This document shows, piece by piece, positions 35,838 through 44,633 of a DNA stretch of 64,000 bases; within the stretch, counting starts at the first letter, position 1; every line of letters begins with the position of its first letter. The position numbers and the translations under genes are program-made. Source of the stretch: Nitratireductor mangrovi (lineage in GTDB: Bacteria; Pseudomonadota; Alphaproteobacteria; Rhizobiales; Rhizobiaceae); assembly GCF_007922615.2 (NCBI RefSeq), contig NZ_CP042301.2, forward strand, positions 1,054,001-1,118,000, read 5' to 3'. The notes beneath the pieces are model-generated. The model saw only the letters and a program-made list of their open reading frames with translations, was not told the origin of the DNA and did no database searches.

Positions 35838-37332
35838 GAACGGTCCCTATCTGCTCGGCCTCGACGCCGGCAACACTGTCATCAAGGCGGTACTGTTCGA
35901 CGCGGACGGCCGCCAGGTCGCGATGCACGGGCTCGATGGCCACTCGCGCACGCCGCAGCCCGGCTGTGTCGAGCGCGACGTGGACGAGTTGTGGGCCAAT
36001 GCGCGTGAAGCCATCCGTGCTTGTATCGCAAAAGCAGGGATCGAACCCGCGCAGATTGCGGCGGTCGGGACCGCCGGCCACGGCAACGGGCTTTATCTTC
36101 TTGACCGCGACGGCGAGGCGCTGGTCGGCATCCAGTCGCTGGACACGCGGGCGGCGGCACTGGCGAGCGAGCTCGACGCAGCTAGCGGCGCGGCAATGCA
36201 CGCCATCAACCTGCAGCGGCCGTGGCCGTCTCAGACGCCGGTTCTGCTCGCCTGGCTGAAACGCCACGAGCCCGAATTTTACGCAAAGGCTGGAACTCTG
36301 CTCTTCGCCAAGGACGTCGTCACGTTCCATCTGACGGGAGAACGCGCGAGCGAGATTTCCGACATGTCCGGGGCGGGTCTGCTGCGGCTGCCGGAAGCAA
36401 CCTATGACAGCGAATTGCTGGCGCTTTACGGTCTCGAGGACGCTCGGGCCATGCTGCCGTCGCTCCACCAGCCGACGGGCATCGCCGGCCGTGTTACCGC
36501 GACGGCTGCCGAGACCACCGGTCTTCGCGAGGGTACGCCCGTCGTTGGTGGCTTGTTCGACGTCGTCGCCTCGGCGCTGGGTTCCGGCGCGGTCGGTCCG
36601 GGCGATGCCTCGATTGTCGCTGGAAGCTGGTCGATCAACCAGGTGTTTTCCGACGCGCCGGTTCGCGACGATCGCGTCTTCATGATCTCGGCCTACGGCG
36701 ACCGGCGCTTCGCCAACATGGAAAACAGTGCGACGTCGGCGGCCAATCTGGAGTGGTATGTGCGTACCCTGATCGAGCGCGGCGGCCACCACGACGATCC
36801 CTTTGCGATGGTGAACGAGCTTGTCGAGGCAGTGAGGCCGGCGCCCGATGACCCGCTGTTCCACCCGTTTCTTTATGGTGGCCGCATGGGCGCTCATCAG
36901 CGTGGAGGGTTCTACGGCCTCGGCGGCTGGCATGGAGAGGGCCATCTGCTGCGGGCCCTGTTCGAGGGGGTGATGTTCGAGCATCGGCGCCATGTCGAAG
37001 TCCTCGCCAAGGCCGGTGTCCGCTTCGACAAGGCGGCATTGTCGGGCGGCGGCTCGCGGTCGCGCTGCTGGCCGCAGATGTTCGCCGACGGGCTGGGCGT
37101 TCCCGTGACTGTTGCAGAGGCGCGCGAGACCGGTGCGCTCGGCGCGGCAATCGCTGCGGCAGTCGGCGTGGGCATCCATGCCGACGATGTTGCGGCAGTA
37201 CGGGCGATGACACGGCCGGAACGAACATACGCGCCCGAGGTCGGCATGGCAGCCCATTATGACCGCCGCTACGGGATATGGACGCGGCTCACCGCCGCCA
37301 TGGAACCGATCTGGAAGGATCTGGAAGCCTGA
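35830..37332 (+). CDS. FGGY-family carbohydrate kinase
   Basis: A 500-residue sugar/polyol kinase. The N-terminal phosphate loop is LLGLDAGNTVIKAVLFD, and the C-terminal ATP domain has ALSGGGSRSRCWPQMFADGL. The likely start is GTG 35830, inside the last codons of the aldolase gene; it gives the correct N-terminus and no ATG is available. It would phosphorylate the imported compound before oxidation by the GlpD-like enzyme. Relatives include erythritol, xylulose and carnitine-type FGGY kinases, so the substrate is open. Confidence 0.9.
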   Translation: MAENGPYLLGLDAGNTVIKAVLFDADGRQVAMHGLDGHSRTPQPGCVERDVDELWANAREAIRACIAKAGIEPAQIAAVGTAGHGNGLYLLDRDGEALVGIQSLDTRAAALASELDAASGAAMHAINLQRPWPSQTPVLLAWLKRHEPEFYAKAGTLLFAKDVVTFHLTGERASEISDMSGAGLLRLPEATYDSELLALYGLEDARAMLPSLHQPTGIAGRVTATAAETTGLREGTPVVGGLFDVVASALGSGAVGPGDASIVAGSWSINQVFSDAPVRDDRVFMISAYGDRRFANMENSATSAANLEWYVRTLIERGGHHDDPFAMVNELVEAVRPAPDDPLFHPFLYGGRMGAHQRGGFYGLGGWHGEGHLLRALFEGVMFEHRRHVEVLAKAGVRFDKAALSGGGSRSRCWPQMFADGLGVPVTVAEARETGALGAAIAAAVGVGIHADDVAAVRAMTRPERTYAPEVGMAAHYDRRYGIWTRLTAAMEPIWKDLEA

Positions 37333-38990
37333 TGATGAAGGCTCCCCACAACGAAGGCGAATACGATTACGTCATCGTCGGCGCGGGCACGGCTGGATGC
37401 GTTCTGGCGAACCGGTTGACCGAGGATTCGTCGACCCGCGTGCTGCTGGTCGAGGCCGGCGGAAGCGATAACTACCACTGGGTGCATATCCCCGTGGGCT
37501 ATCTCTACTGCATCGGCAACCCGCGCACCGACTGGATGATGAAGACCGCAGCCGAGCCCGGCCTCAACGGCCGGTCGATCGCCTATCCGCGCGGGAAGGT
37601 CCTCGGCGGCTGCTCTTCCATCAACGGCATGATCTACATGCGCGGCCAGGCGGCCGACTACGACCTTTGGCGCCAACTCGGAAACACGGGCTGGGGCTGG
37701 GACGACGTGCTGCCCTGGTTCCTCAAATCGGAGGACCATCACGGCGGAAGCAGCCCCATGCATGGTTCCGGCGGCGAGTGGAAGGTATCGAAGCAGCGCC
37801 TGACCTGGGATGTGCTGCGCGCCTTCCAGGAAGGCGCAAAGGAATTCGGCATACTGCCGAGGGATGACTTCAACGACGGCAACAATGAGGGGTCGGGGTT
37901 CTTCGAGGTCAACCAGCGCCGCGGCCTGCGCTGGAACGCGTCGAAAGCCTTTCTGCGTCCGGCCTTGAAGCGCCCTAACCTCAGATTGGTTACCCACGCG
38001 CATGTCGAAGCGCTGGTTCTGGACGGCCCCAAGGCGACCGGCATCCGCTTCAGCCGCGACGGCGTGATGCATGAAGCATCTGCGGCAGGCGAAGTGCTGC
38101 TGACAGCGGGGGCAATCAATTCGCCGAAGCTGCTTGAGCAGTCGGGCATCGGCCGCCCGGAGCTGCTGCGCGATCTGGGCATCGACGTTGCGCATGAAAG
38201 TCCGGGCGTCGGCGAGAACCTGCAGGACCACCTGCAGATCCGCACGGCCTTCAAGGTGACAGGCGCCAGGACGCTCAACACGATGCTGCGCACCGCGCTG
38301 GGCAAGGCGCGTGTCGGGCTGCATTATGCGCTGACGCAGAGCGGTCCGCTTTCCATGGCGCCGAGCCAGTTCGGCATGTTCACGAAGTCAGATCCCGCCA
38401 AGGCCACACCCGATCTGGAATACCACGTCCAGCCCTTGTCGACCGACAAGCTCGGCGACCCGTTGCATCCGTTTCCGGCAATCACCGTTTCGGTCTGCAA
38501 TCTGCGGCCCGACAGCGTCGGCAGCGTGCATGTGAAGAGCCCCGACACGTTCGAGCAACCGGAAATCCGGCCGAACTACCTGTCGACGTCCAGCGACCGC
38601 GAAACCGCCGTGAAGGCGGTACGCCAGGCCCGCCGGATGATGACGTCGCGCGCGATGCAACCCTACCTGCCCGAGGAGTTCCTGCCGGGCACCGAGCACC
38701 AGTCCGACGAAGCCGTGCTGGAACAGGTGGGCAATATCGCCACGACCATCTTTCACCCGGTCGGCACCTGCAAGATGGGCAATGACGACAAGGCCGTGGT
38801 CGGCGCCGATCTGAAGGTGCACGGCTTGGACGGGCTGCGCGTGATCGACGCATCCATCATGCCTCGTATCGTATCGGGGAACACGGCTTCACCCGTCGTC
38901 ATGATTGCCGAAAAGGCAGCTTCCATGATACGCGCCGGATCACGTTCCCACTCTGCCCCAGGCAAGACATTCACAAAGCCGGCTCGGTAA
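37332..38990 (+). CDS. GMC-family oxidoreductase (choline dehydrogenase-like)
   Basis: A 552-residue FAD enzyme that oxidises alcohols. The dinucleotide motif VIVGAGTAGCVLANRL is near residues 14-29, the GMC signature GGCSSINGMIYMRG near 88-101, and the active-site His in FHPVGTCKMG. The second active-site position, usually Asn or His in GNxNAP, reads GNTASP here, so Ala replaces it. Its ATG overlaps the kinase TGA. It may oxidise the free polyol or a side product and pass electrons to the respiratory chain. It is convergent with a TRAP operon 55 bases away. Confidence 0.9.
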   Translation: MMKAPHNEGEYDYVIVGAGTAGCVLANRLTEDSSTRVLLVEAGGSDNYHWVHIPVGYLYCIGNPRTDWMMKTAAEPGLNGRSIAYPRGKVLGGCSSINGMIYMRGQAADYDLWRQLGNTGWGWDDVLPWFLKSEDHHGGSSPMHGSGGEWKVSKQRLTWDVLRAFQEGAKEFGILPRDDFNDGNNEGSGFFEVNQRRGLRWNASKAFLRPALKRPNLRLVTHAHVEALVLDGPKATGIRFSRDGVMHEASAAGEVLLTAGAINSPKLLEQSGIGRPELLRDLGIDVAHESPGVGENLQDHLQIRTAFKVTGARTLNTMLRTALGKARVGLHYALTQSGPLSMAPSQFGMFTKSDPAKATPDLEYHVQPLSTDKLGDPLHPFPAITVSVCNLRPDSVGSVHVKSPDTFEQPEIRPNYLSTSSDRETAVKAVRQARRMMTSRAMQPYLPEEFLPGTEHQSDEAVLEQVGNIATTIFHPVGTCKMGNDDKAVVGADLKVHGLDGLRVIDASIMPRIVSGNTASPVVMIAEKAASMIRAGSRSHSAPGKTFTKPAR

Positions 38991-39045
38991 CGACGGCTCA
39001 GAGGGCCTTCGCCAGGAAAATTTTGCCCGGATACCGGATACAGGA

Positions 39046-40989
39046 TTACATCAGCGAGGGCAGGAACAGGCTGATCTGCGGGAAGGCCACAATGAGGACG
39101 ATCAGAATCAGGAAGGCGGTCCAGAACGGCAGCACCCCGCGAAACACGTCGTACATCGGGACGTCCCTGGCGATCGCCGCGATGGCGAAGACGTTGACGC
39201 CGATCGGCGGCGTGACGACACCGAGTTCGACCATGATGACGACGACCACCCCGAACCAGACGGGATCGAACCCGGCGCTCATCGCGACGGGATAGAACAG
39301 CGGCACGGTCAGCACCAGCGCCGGCAGCGCATTCATGAACATGCCGATCAGCACGTAGAAGACGAGGATGGCGGCGATCAGCTGATACGTGCCGAGCTGG
39401 AATCCGATGATGAGATCGGCAAGTTGCTGCGTAAGGCCGCTGATGGCGATGAACCTGCTGAACGCCGTCGCGAACATGAAGATGATGATGATCGCCGCGG
39501 ACAGAAGCAGTGCCCGCTCGATCGACTGCCACAGCGTCGCCCATGTCAGGCGGCGCGTGAGCGCGGAAACGACCAGCGCGCCGAACACGCCGATGCCGCC
39601 CGCCTCGTTTGGCGTGACCGCGCCCGTATAGATGCCGCCGAGCACCAGCAGCATCAGAACGACGATGGGCCAGACCTTGGCGCTCGAAGAGAACCGCTCA
39701 TTCCAGCTGCTGACCTCGCCGCGCGGCGCGAGCGCGGGATTCAGCCATGCGCGGATCGTGATCAGGCCGACGAGGATGAAGGCGAAAAGGATGCCGGGTA
39801 AAATGCCCGCCATGAACAGCTTGCCGATCGAAACCTCGGTAATCATGCCGTAGACGATGAAGGCGAGGCTCGGCGGGATCATCACGCCGATCGTCGCCGC
39901 GCAGGCGATCGATGCGGTCGCGAGCTTCATGTCGTAATCGTATTTGCGCATCTGCGGCAGGGCGATGGAGCCCATCGAATAGACGCCTGACAAAGTATCG
40001 CCGACAATCGAGGACAGGCCGGCACAGGCGACCGTGCTGGCGGATGCCAGCCCGCCGGGCAGGTGTCCGATCCAGCGATAGGCGGACCGATACAGGTCTT
40101 CGGCAAAGCCCGACGCGACGACGATCAGTCCCATCCAGGTGAACAGCGGCACGACGCTCCATGTCTGGTCGCTAACGACATCGATGGTGGTGGTCCCGAG
40201 ACTGGTCAGGCTCGCCGTCGAGCTGACGAGGATGCTGATGCCGACAAGCGCGGTCACGGCCATCGCCGCCGCGATGTGGACGCCGAGAAAGATCAGGATG
40301 AAGCACAGGCTGATCGCGAACAGTCCGCGCGCGCTGCGCGGCAGTTCGAACGGCGCGTATTGCGGAAACAGCGCGAGAAGCAGGATGAGGCCGACCGCGA
40401 CCGGCCACGCCAGCAGGACGGCAAGCGACCGGCTGTCGCGAAGCTGTACGGTGGCGTGCAGCGCGGAGGCGAGGCTGCCAAGAAGCGCGAGGGCGAAAAG
40501 GAGGATGAACAGCGTCGCGGCGGCAACAAATGGCCACTCCGGCAAACCAGTGACACCGGTGACGATGCCGTTGTCGCTGAGATAGCGTGCCTGCAGGAAG
40601 ATGCGGTAGCCGGTGATCAATATGGTCGCCAGCGTCAGCAGCAGGCCGCCGGCGATGGTCGGCGCGCGCAGCCAGCCCGGCACCAGGCGCAGCAGCAAAT
40701 CCACCCTTATGTGGCCGCCCTCGCGTTCCACCGCGGCCAGCGGGGTGAGGGCGACGATGATCATCAGCAGCCCGGTAAACTCCATCCCCCCGGGCACCAC
40801 AAGCGAGAACATGTTGCGAAGCGAGACGTCCGAGACTGTCAGGATCATCATCGCCGCGAGGGCTGCCGCCCCGACGTAGATCGACGCGCGGGCCGGAAGG
40901 TCGATCAGGCGCCGGATTGCCTGTGCGAACCGCTCGAGACCGGCGGGCAAGCCGCGATCGCCTTCGCCGGAATCGGCCGCTTGTGCCAC
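39046..40989 (-). CDS. TRAP transporter permease, fused DctQ-DctM
   Basis: A 647-residue protein joining the small and large TRAP membrane subunits. Residues about 30-200 are the four-helix DctQ part (MEFTGLLMIIVALTPLAAVE), and about 215-647 the DctM part (LSSIVGDTLSGVYSMG, ATIGVMIPPSLAFIVYG, VELGVVTPPIGVNVF). The start is GTG 40989 with AAGGA upstream. Such fusions are known in the TRAP family and remove the need for separate subunit assembly. The binding protein is encoded just upstream, across a GC hairpin. Confidence 0.92.
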   Translation of the reverse strand: MAQAADSGEGDRGLPAGLERFAQAIRRLIDLPARASIYVGAAALAAMMILTVSDVSLRNMFSLVVPGGMEFTGLLMIIVALTPLAAVEREGGHIRVDLLLRLVPGWLRAPTIAGGLLLTLATILITGYRIFLQARYLSDNGIVTGVTGLPEWPFVAAATLFILLFALALLGSLASALHATVQLRDSRSLAVLLAWPVAVGLILLLALFPQYAPFELPRSARGLFAISLCFILIFLGVHIAAAMAVTALVGISILVSSTASLTSLGTTTIDVVSDQTWSVVPLFTWMGLIVVASGFAEDLYRSAYRWIGHLPGGLASASTVACAGLSSIVGDTLSGVYSMGSIALPQMRKYDYDMKLATASIACAATIGVMIPPSLAFIVYGMITEVSIGKLFMAGILPGILFAFILVGLITIRAWLNPALAPRGEVSSWNERFSSSAKVWPIVVLMLLVLGGIYTGAVTPNEAGGIGVFGALVVSALTRRLTWATLWQSIERALLLSAAIIIIFMFATAFSRFIAISGLTQQLADLIIGFQLGTYQLIAAILVFYVLIGMFMNALPALVLTVPLFYPVAMSAGFDPVWFGVVVVIMVELGVVTPPIGVNVFAIAAIARDVPMYDVFRGVLPFWTAFLILIVLIVAFPQISLFLPSLM

Positions 40990-41017
40990 TTCTTGTCCTT
41001 CGCGTGAGACTGGTTTC

Positions 41018-41049
41018 GGCCGTGCTGGCTGACTTGGGCCGGCACGGCC
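41018..41049. repeat. GC-rich hairpin between TRAP binding-protein and permease genes
   Basis: GGCCGTGCTGGC (41018-41029) pairs with GCCGGCACGGCC (41038-41049) through 12 positions with one G-T wobble and an 8-base loop. It lies within the 106-base gap after the dctP stop on the minus strand and has no T tract. Confidence 0.65.
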
Positions 41050-41095
41050 CGGGAGGTTACTCGACGCTTCCGGCGGCGAGTGGAAGGGGTGCGGC

Positions 41096-42157
41096 CTAGT
41101 TCTGGTCGTAGAGTTTCATCAGCCGCACGGCCTCGTCGAGGATTTCCTGCCCCGGCATTCCGGCCGCGTCCGCCTTTTGCACCCACTCGGCCCAGAAGGG
41201 TTGCATCTCGCCGGCCAGCGTTTCGGCGTCCTCCGACGAAAGAGTGAACAGGTTTTCGGGCGGGATGCTTGCCGTCGCGGCCGCCGCGCCATTGGTGGTG
41301 TTATAAAAGAAGTAGACGGGCTGCAGGTCCGAAATGTGCGCCTGTTCCGCCGGCGTCAGCTTGTTCCACGTGTCCTTGTTCATCACGGTCGAGTAACTGC
41401 CCGGATTGAGGTTAAGCAGCGTGTGATAGGTCGTGACTTCGTTCAGCTTGAAGTTGTTGACCCAGCCCCAGGCGCACAACACCCCATCCACCGCCCCCCG
41501 TTGCAAAGCAAGGTATGCATCGGGTCCAACCATCACGCTGGCGCTGACACCAAGCTTCTCGAGCACTGCGACACCGGCCGGGTCCTGCGCTGCATAGACC
41601 TTGCCCTTCACGTCAGCCAGTGTACGTACCGGTTCGGCGGTATGCAGGTGGGAACCCATCGCCACGAAGGTGGCGATATCGACCACGTTGTCAGCATCGC
41701 TGTAGAGTTCGCCCATTTCGGGGAACTGGTCGCAAAGCCGCCAGTAGACGATCGTGGCGAGCGTCTGGTTCTTGGACAGGCCCGGCAGGCTGAACAGATC
41801 CATCTGCGGAAACTTGCCGGGCAGAACCGGATGCCAGACGAAACCGATGTCCAGCAGGCCGGCGCCGGTGGACTGCAGCCAGTCCTTGAATGGCGTAACC
41901 GAATTCGGCGGGAAGAACGCCACTTCGGCGCGGCCGCCGGTAATATCCTCGATCTGTTTCGCGAAGCGGCGGTCCATGTCGTTCCAGGGTGTGCCGTCGG
42001 GCGAGGCGAACTGCATCTTGAGTTCGAGTTCGGCCGCCGCTGCCGGCAATGTGCCCGCCATCTGCGCGCCGGCCACTGTGGCCAGCGTCAACCCGCCAAA
42101 CGCCCTTCGGCTGAACTTGCGGCCAGATATGCTGCTGTCGTTGTGTTGGATTGTCAT
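41096..42157 (-). CDS. TRAP transporter substrate-binding protein (DctP), Tat-type signal
   Basis: A 353-residue periplasmic receptor. The N-terminus has a twin-arginine motif (FSRRAFGGLTLATVAG) and a signal region ending near AAAAE, so export by Tat is likely. The mature protein begins LELKMQFASPDGTPW, and the DctP core includes DVKGKVYAAQDPAG, with lysine and valine where the classical arginine motif (K-x-R) usually lies, and LQRGAVDGVLCAWGW. ATG 42157 follows CTGGGAGGAAGAC. It belongs with the fused permease 106 bases downstream. The ligand is unknown. Confidence 0.9.
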   Translation of the reverse strand: MTIQHNDSSISGRKFSRRAFGGLTLATVAGAQMAGTLPAAAAELELKMQFASPDGTPWNDMDRRFAKQIEDITGGRAEVAFFPPNSVTPFKDWLQSTGAGLLDIGFVWHPVLPGKFPQMDLFSLPGLSKNQTLATIVYWRLCDQFPEMGELYSDADNVVDIATFVAMGSHLHTAEPVRTLADVKGKVYAAQDPAGVAVLEKLGVSASVMVGPDAYLALQRGAVDGVLCAWGWVNNFKLNEVTTYHTLLNLNPGSYSTVMNKDTWNKLTPAEQAHISDLQPVYFFYNTTNGAAAATASIPPENLFTLSSEDAETLAGEMQPFWAEWVQKADAAGMPGQEILDEAVRLMKLYDQN

Positions 42158-42306
42158 GTCTTCCTCCCAGCTTTCGCGAGCGCGGCTCGCCGAAAACACA
42201 TGCGCGGCGTTGGCCGCAGTCCTCCACGACCGAGCCTAGGTTCGCCAAGGGATCAGGAAAACTAATTTCTTCTAACGATTTCCGTTATACTTGCTTAAAG
42301 CAGAAG

Positions 42307-43224
42307 CTAGCCAACCATCCGGTTCCATTCCTCGGCGCTGCGCTGCAGTTCCTGCCGGAAATAGTCATGCAGCTGGCGTGACGCACGCGATAGGGGCCGC
42401 TGCGTTGGATGGATGAGTGCCAGTTCGACATCAAGAACCGGGTCCACGATCGGATTGACCGTGACGCGATCGTTGCCCAGTTCCTTGAGGCATATCCAGA
42501 ACGGCAGGATTGTGGACCAGTCGTTGAGACTGAGAAATTCAAGTCCCGTTGAGAGGCTGGCAATCGAAATCGTACGCTCCACCGTGATCTCTCCGTTGCG
42601 GATCGCGGCATCGATCTTGGGCCTCAGACTGTGGGTGGCTGACGGTATCGAGAGTTTCAGCGGGGCGATTTCGTTTAGCCGCACGGGCTGCATCGGCATA
42701 AGGCCGCGGCGCGAACCCGAGATCAGGGCCACGGGAAACTTGCCGATGGCAGTCGCGGTCAGGCCCACCTGCGGTTTGGCGAATTGCCCGACATAGAAGT
42801 CCAGCGCGCCTCCCGATGCTTCGGCGACGAGCGCGTCCGCAGTGCCGCTTGCGATGTCGACATCGATGCGGGGATATTCACGCACGAAGCGGGCAAGCGC
42901 CGCCGGCAGCACCGCCTTGGCAAGGCCCGGCGCAAAACCCGCCGAGACAGAACCGCTCAGCCCTGACGAGAAGTCCTCGATCTCCATTTCTGCCTCGGAG
43001 ACGGCTTTCAAGACCGCAAGGCACCGGTCATACAGCCGCCACCCTGCCGCGGTCGGGTTCACACCGCGCCGCGTGCGCTCGAAGAGGCCGGTCTTGAGCC
43101 TGCCTTCCAGCGCGCTCATCTGCTGGCTGACGCCCGATGCCGTGCAGTTCAGCCTCGTCGCGGCGGCACTCAGCGAGCCCTCCTCACAGGCAGCGACAAA
43201 ATAGCGGATTTGCCTGAGGTCCAT
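42307..43224 (-). CDS. LysR-family transcriptional regulator
   Basis: A 305-residue LysR regulator. The winged helix is at about residues 1-60 (SLSAAATRLNCTASGVSQQM), and the effector domain follows from about 90. ATG 43224 gives the usual MDLRQIRYFV start; a TTG two codons upstream is ignored. It is divergent from the CaiB/BaiF-peptide ABC operon and also lies directly upstream of the TRAP operon on the same strand, so it could control either. LysR proteins usually act on the divergent gene, which favours the CoA-transferase operon. Confidence 0.92.
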   Translation of the reverse strand: MDLRQIRYFVAACEEGSLSAAATRLNCTASGVSQQMSALEGRLKTGLFERTRRGVNPTAAGWRLYDRCLAVLKAVSEAEMEIEDFSSGLSGSVSAGFAPGLAKAVLPAALARFVREYPRIDVDIASGTADALVAEASGGALDFYVGQFAKPQVGLTATAIGKFPVALISGSRRGLMPMQPVRLNEIAPLKLSIPSATHSLRPKIDAAIRNGEITVERTISIASLSTGLEFLSLNDWSTILPFWICLKELGNDRVTVNPIVDPVLDVELALIHPTQRPLSRASRQLHDYFRQELQRSAEEWNRMVG

Positions 43225-43396
43225 CTGCAACCCTTATTTGCTTTCAGCAGATCATAACACTGATCTTAGAAAAGATAACTACCGGTAACATCTGATCCGC
43301 TCCTATGGTCAAGCATGTGGCTCTGGGAGGAGCCGTTGCCTGTGCACCCGCAGCTCCGGACGACGCGCCTTGCGTCGCCCACGACAGGAGAACCGC
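43225..43396. promoter_or_regulatory. Divergent LysR/CoA-transferase promoter region
   Basis: This 172-base gap is AT-rich near the LysR gene. ATCTT-AGAA-AAGAT at 43263-43276 is a perfect inverted repeat, and TACCGGTA follows at 43280-43287. Either could belong to a LysR recognition site. ACAGGAG before 43397 is the ribosome site of the CoA-transferase gene. Confidence 0.45.
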
Positions 43397-44575
43397 ATGC
43401 TACCGCTCGACGGGTTTCGAGTGCTCGACCTGACCCACGTCCTCGCCGGTCCGTGCGCCACGCATCACCTGTGCTGTCTTGGCGCGGAGGTGATCAAGGT
43501 CGAACGGCCGGGCGGTGGCGATCCGATGAGGGCGCTGGACATGCAGCCGGAATTCGATGGCCTGCCGCCCGGGTTCCGCGCGCTCAATGCGGGCAAGAAA
43601 TCGATCGTCGTGGACCTTGCGACCGAAGAGGGGCGCGAGGCCATCCTCCGGTTTGCGGCGACATGCGACGTTTTCGTGGAGAATTTCAGACCAGGCGTCG
43701 CCAAACGTTTCGGTCTCGGTGCGGACGATATCAGGGCTGTCCGGCCGGACGTCATTTATTGTTCGATCTCGGGATGGGGGCATGGCGGTCCCAACAGCAC
43801 GCGCGGCGCTTATGACCATGTCATACAGGCCGCAACCGGCATGATGGCGCTGCAGGGCGGCACCGCCGATGATGCGCCGGTCAAGGTCGGCTTTCCCGTC
43901 ATCGACATAGCGACGGGAATGAGCGCGGCAGAAGGGATCATGGCTGCCCTCATTCGCCGGCTGCGCGGCGACAAAGCGCCGATCACGCTGGACGTTTCCA
44001 TGGTCGACTGCGCGCTGGCTCTGATGTCGGGCCCGACCGCCAACACGCTGGCCACCGGCAAGGCGCCCGACCGCGTCGGCAACCGCGGTTTCGTCGGCAG
44101 TCCGGGCGCGGAAACCTTTGCGACTGCGGATGGCCACATATCCGTTGCCGCCAACACGATGGGCCAGTTCAGGACACTGTGCCGCGAGCTCGGCAGGCCG
44201 GACCTGGCCGAACCGCCACACGTGCCGGCGGGGCTTGGTGCCGGCGCGTTCTTGGCGAATGCGGCGACTGACGAATTGCGCCGCGAGCTTGCCAGCGCAT
44301 TCGCAACGATGAATGCCGATACGCTTGAGGCCGACCTCAACGAGAACGGCGTGCCCTCGTCAAAAGTGCGCGACCTCGGCGAATATCTCACCACGCTCTA
44401 TCCGCAGACACCGGGTATCGGCGTTGAGGGCGAGCCGGTCGCGCTTGGACCGGCTTTCCGCTGGGGTGATCTCGGAGCGCCGTCGCTGCCTGCCGCGCCG
44501 CGGCTTGGAGCGGATACCGATCTCCTGAATTCCGGCGCGGCGTTGGCCTCGCCTCACCGGGCGAACGTGACATGA
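43397..44575 (+). CDS. CaiB/BaiF-family CoA-transferase
   Basis: A 392-residue type III CoA-transferase, which moves coenzyme A from one carboxylic acid to another. The N-terminal VLDLTHVLAGPCATHHLCCL and GAEVIKVERPGGGDPMR are standard. The catalytic aspartate is Asp140 in RGAYDHVIQAATG. ATG 43397 follows ACAGGAG. It is the first gene before a peptide-type ABC transporter and an alpha/beta hydrolase, so it may activate the acid released from an imported amide, peptide or ester. The acyl group is unknown. Confidence 0.92.
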   Translation: MLPLDGFRVLDLTHVLAGPCATHHLCCLGAEVIKVERPGGGDPMRALDMQPEFDGLPPGFRALNAGKKSIVVDLATEEGREAILRFAATCDVFVENFRPGVAKRFGLGADDIRAVRPDVIYCSISGWGHGGPNSTRGAYDHVIQAATGMMALQGGTADDAPVKVGFPVIDIATGMSAAEGIMAALIRRLRGDKAPITLDVSMVDCALALMSGPTANTLATGKAPDRVGNRGFVGSPGAETFATADGHISVAANTMGQFRTLCRELGRPDLAEPPHVPAGLGAGAFLANAATDELRRELASAFATMNADTLEADLNENGVPSSKVRDLGEYLTTLYPQTPGIGVEGEPVALGPAFRWGDLGAPSLPAAPRLGADTDLLNSGAALASPHRANVT

Positions 44576-44633
44576 CGGGCTACCTGTCGGGAAAGACACC
44601 GAGCTTCCCGACGCTTAACAGGGAGGAATGGAA

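Noticed and set aside
33241..37332. Interpretation of this block as the classical erythritol (ery) operon
   Set aside because: The GlpD-like, FGGY and SorC genes fit, but EryC- and RpiB-type isomerases are absent and a class I aldolase is present, so the substrate is left open.
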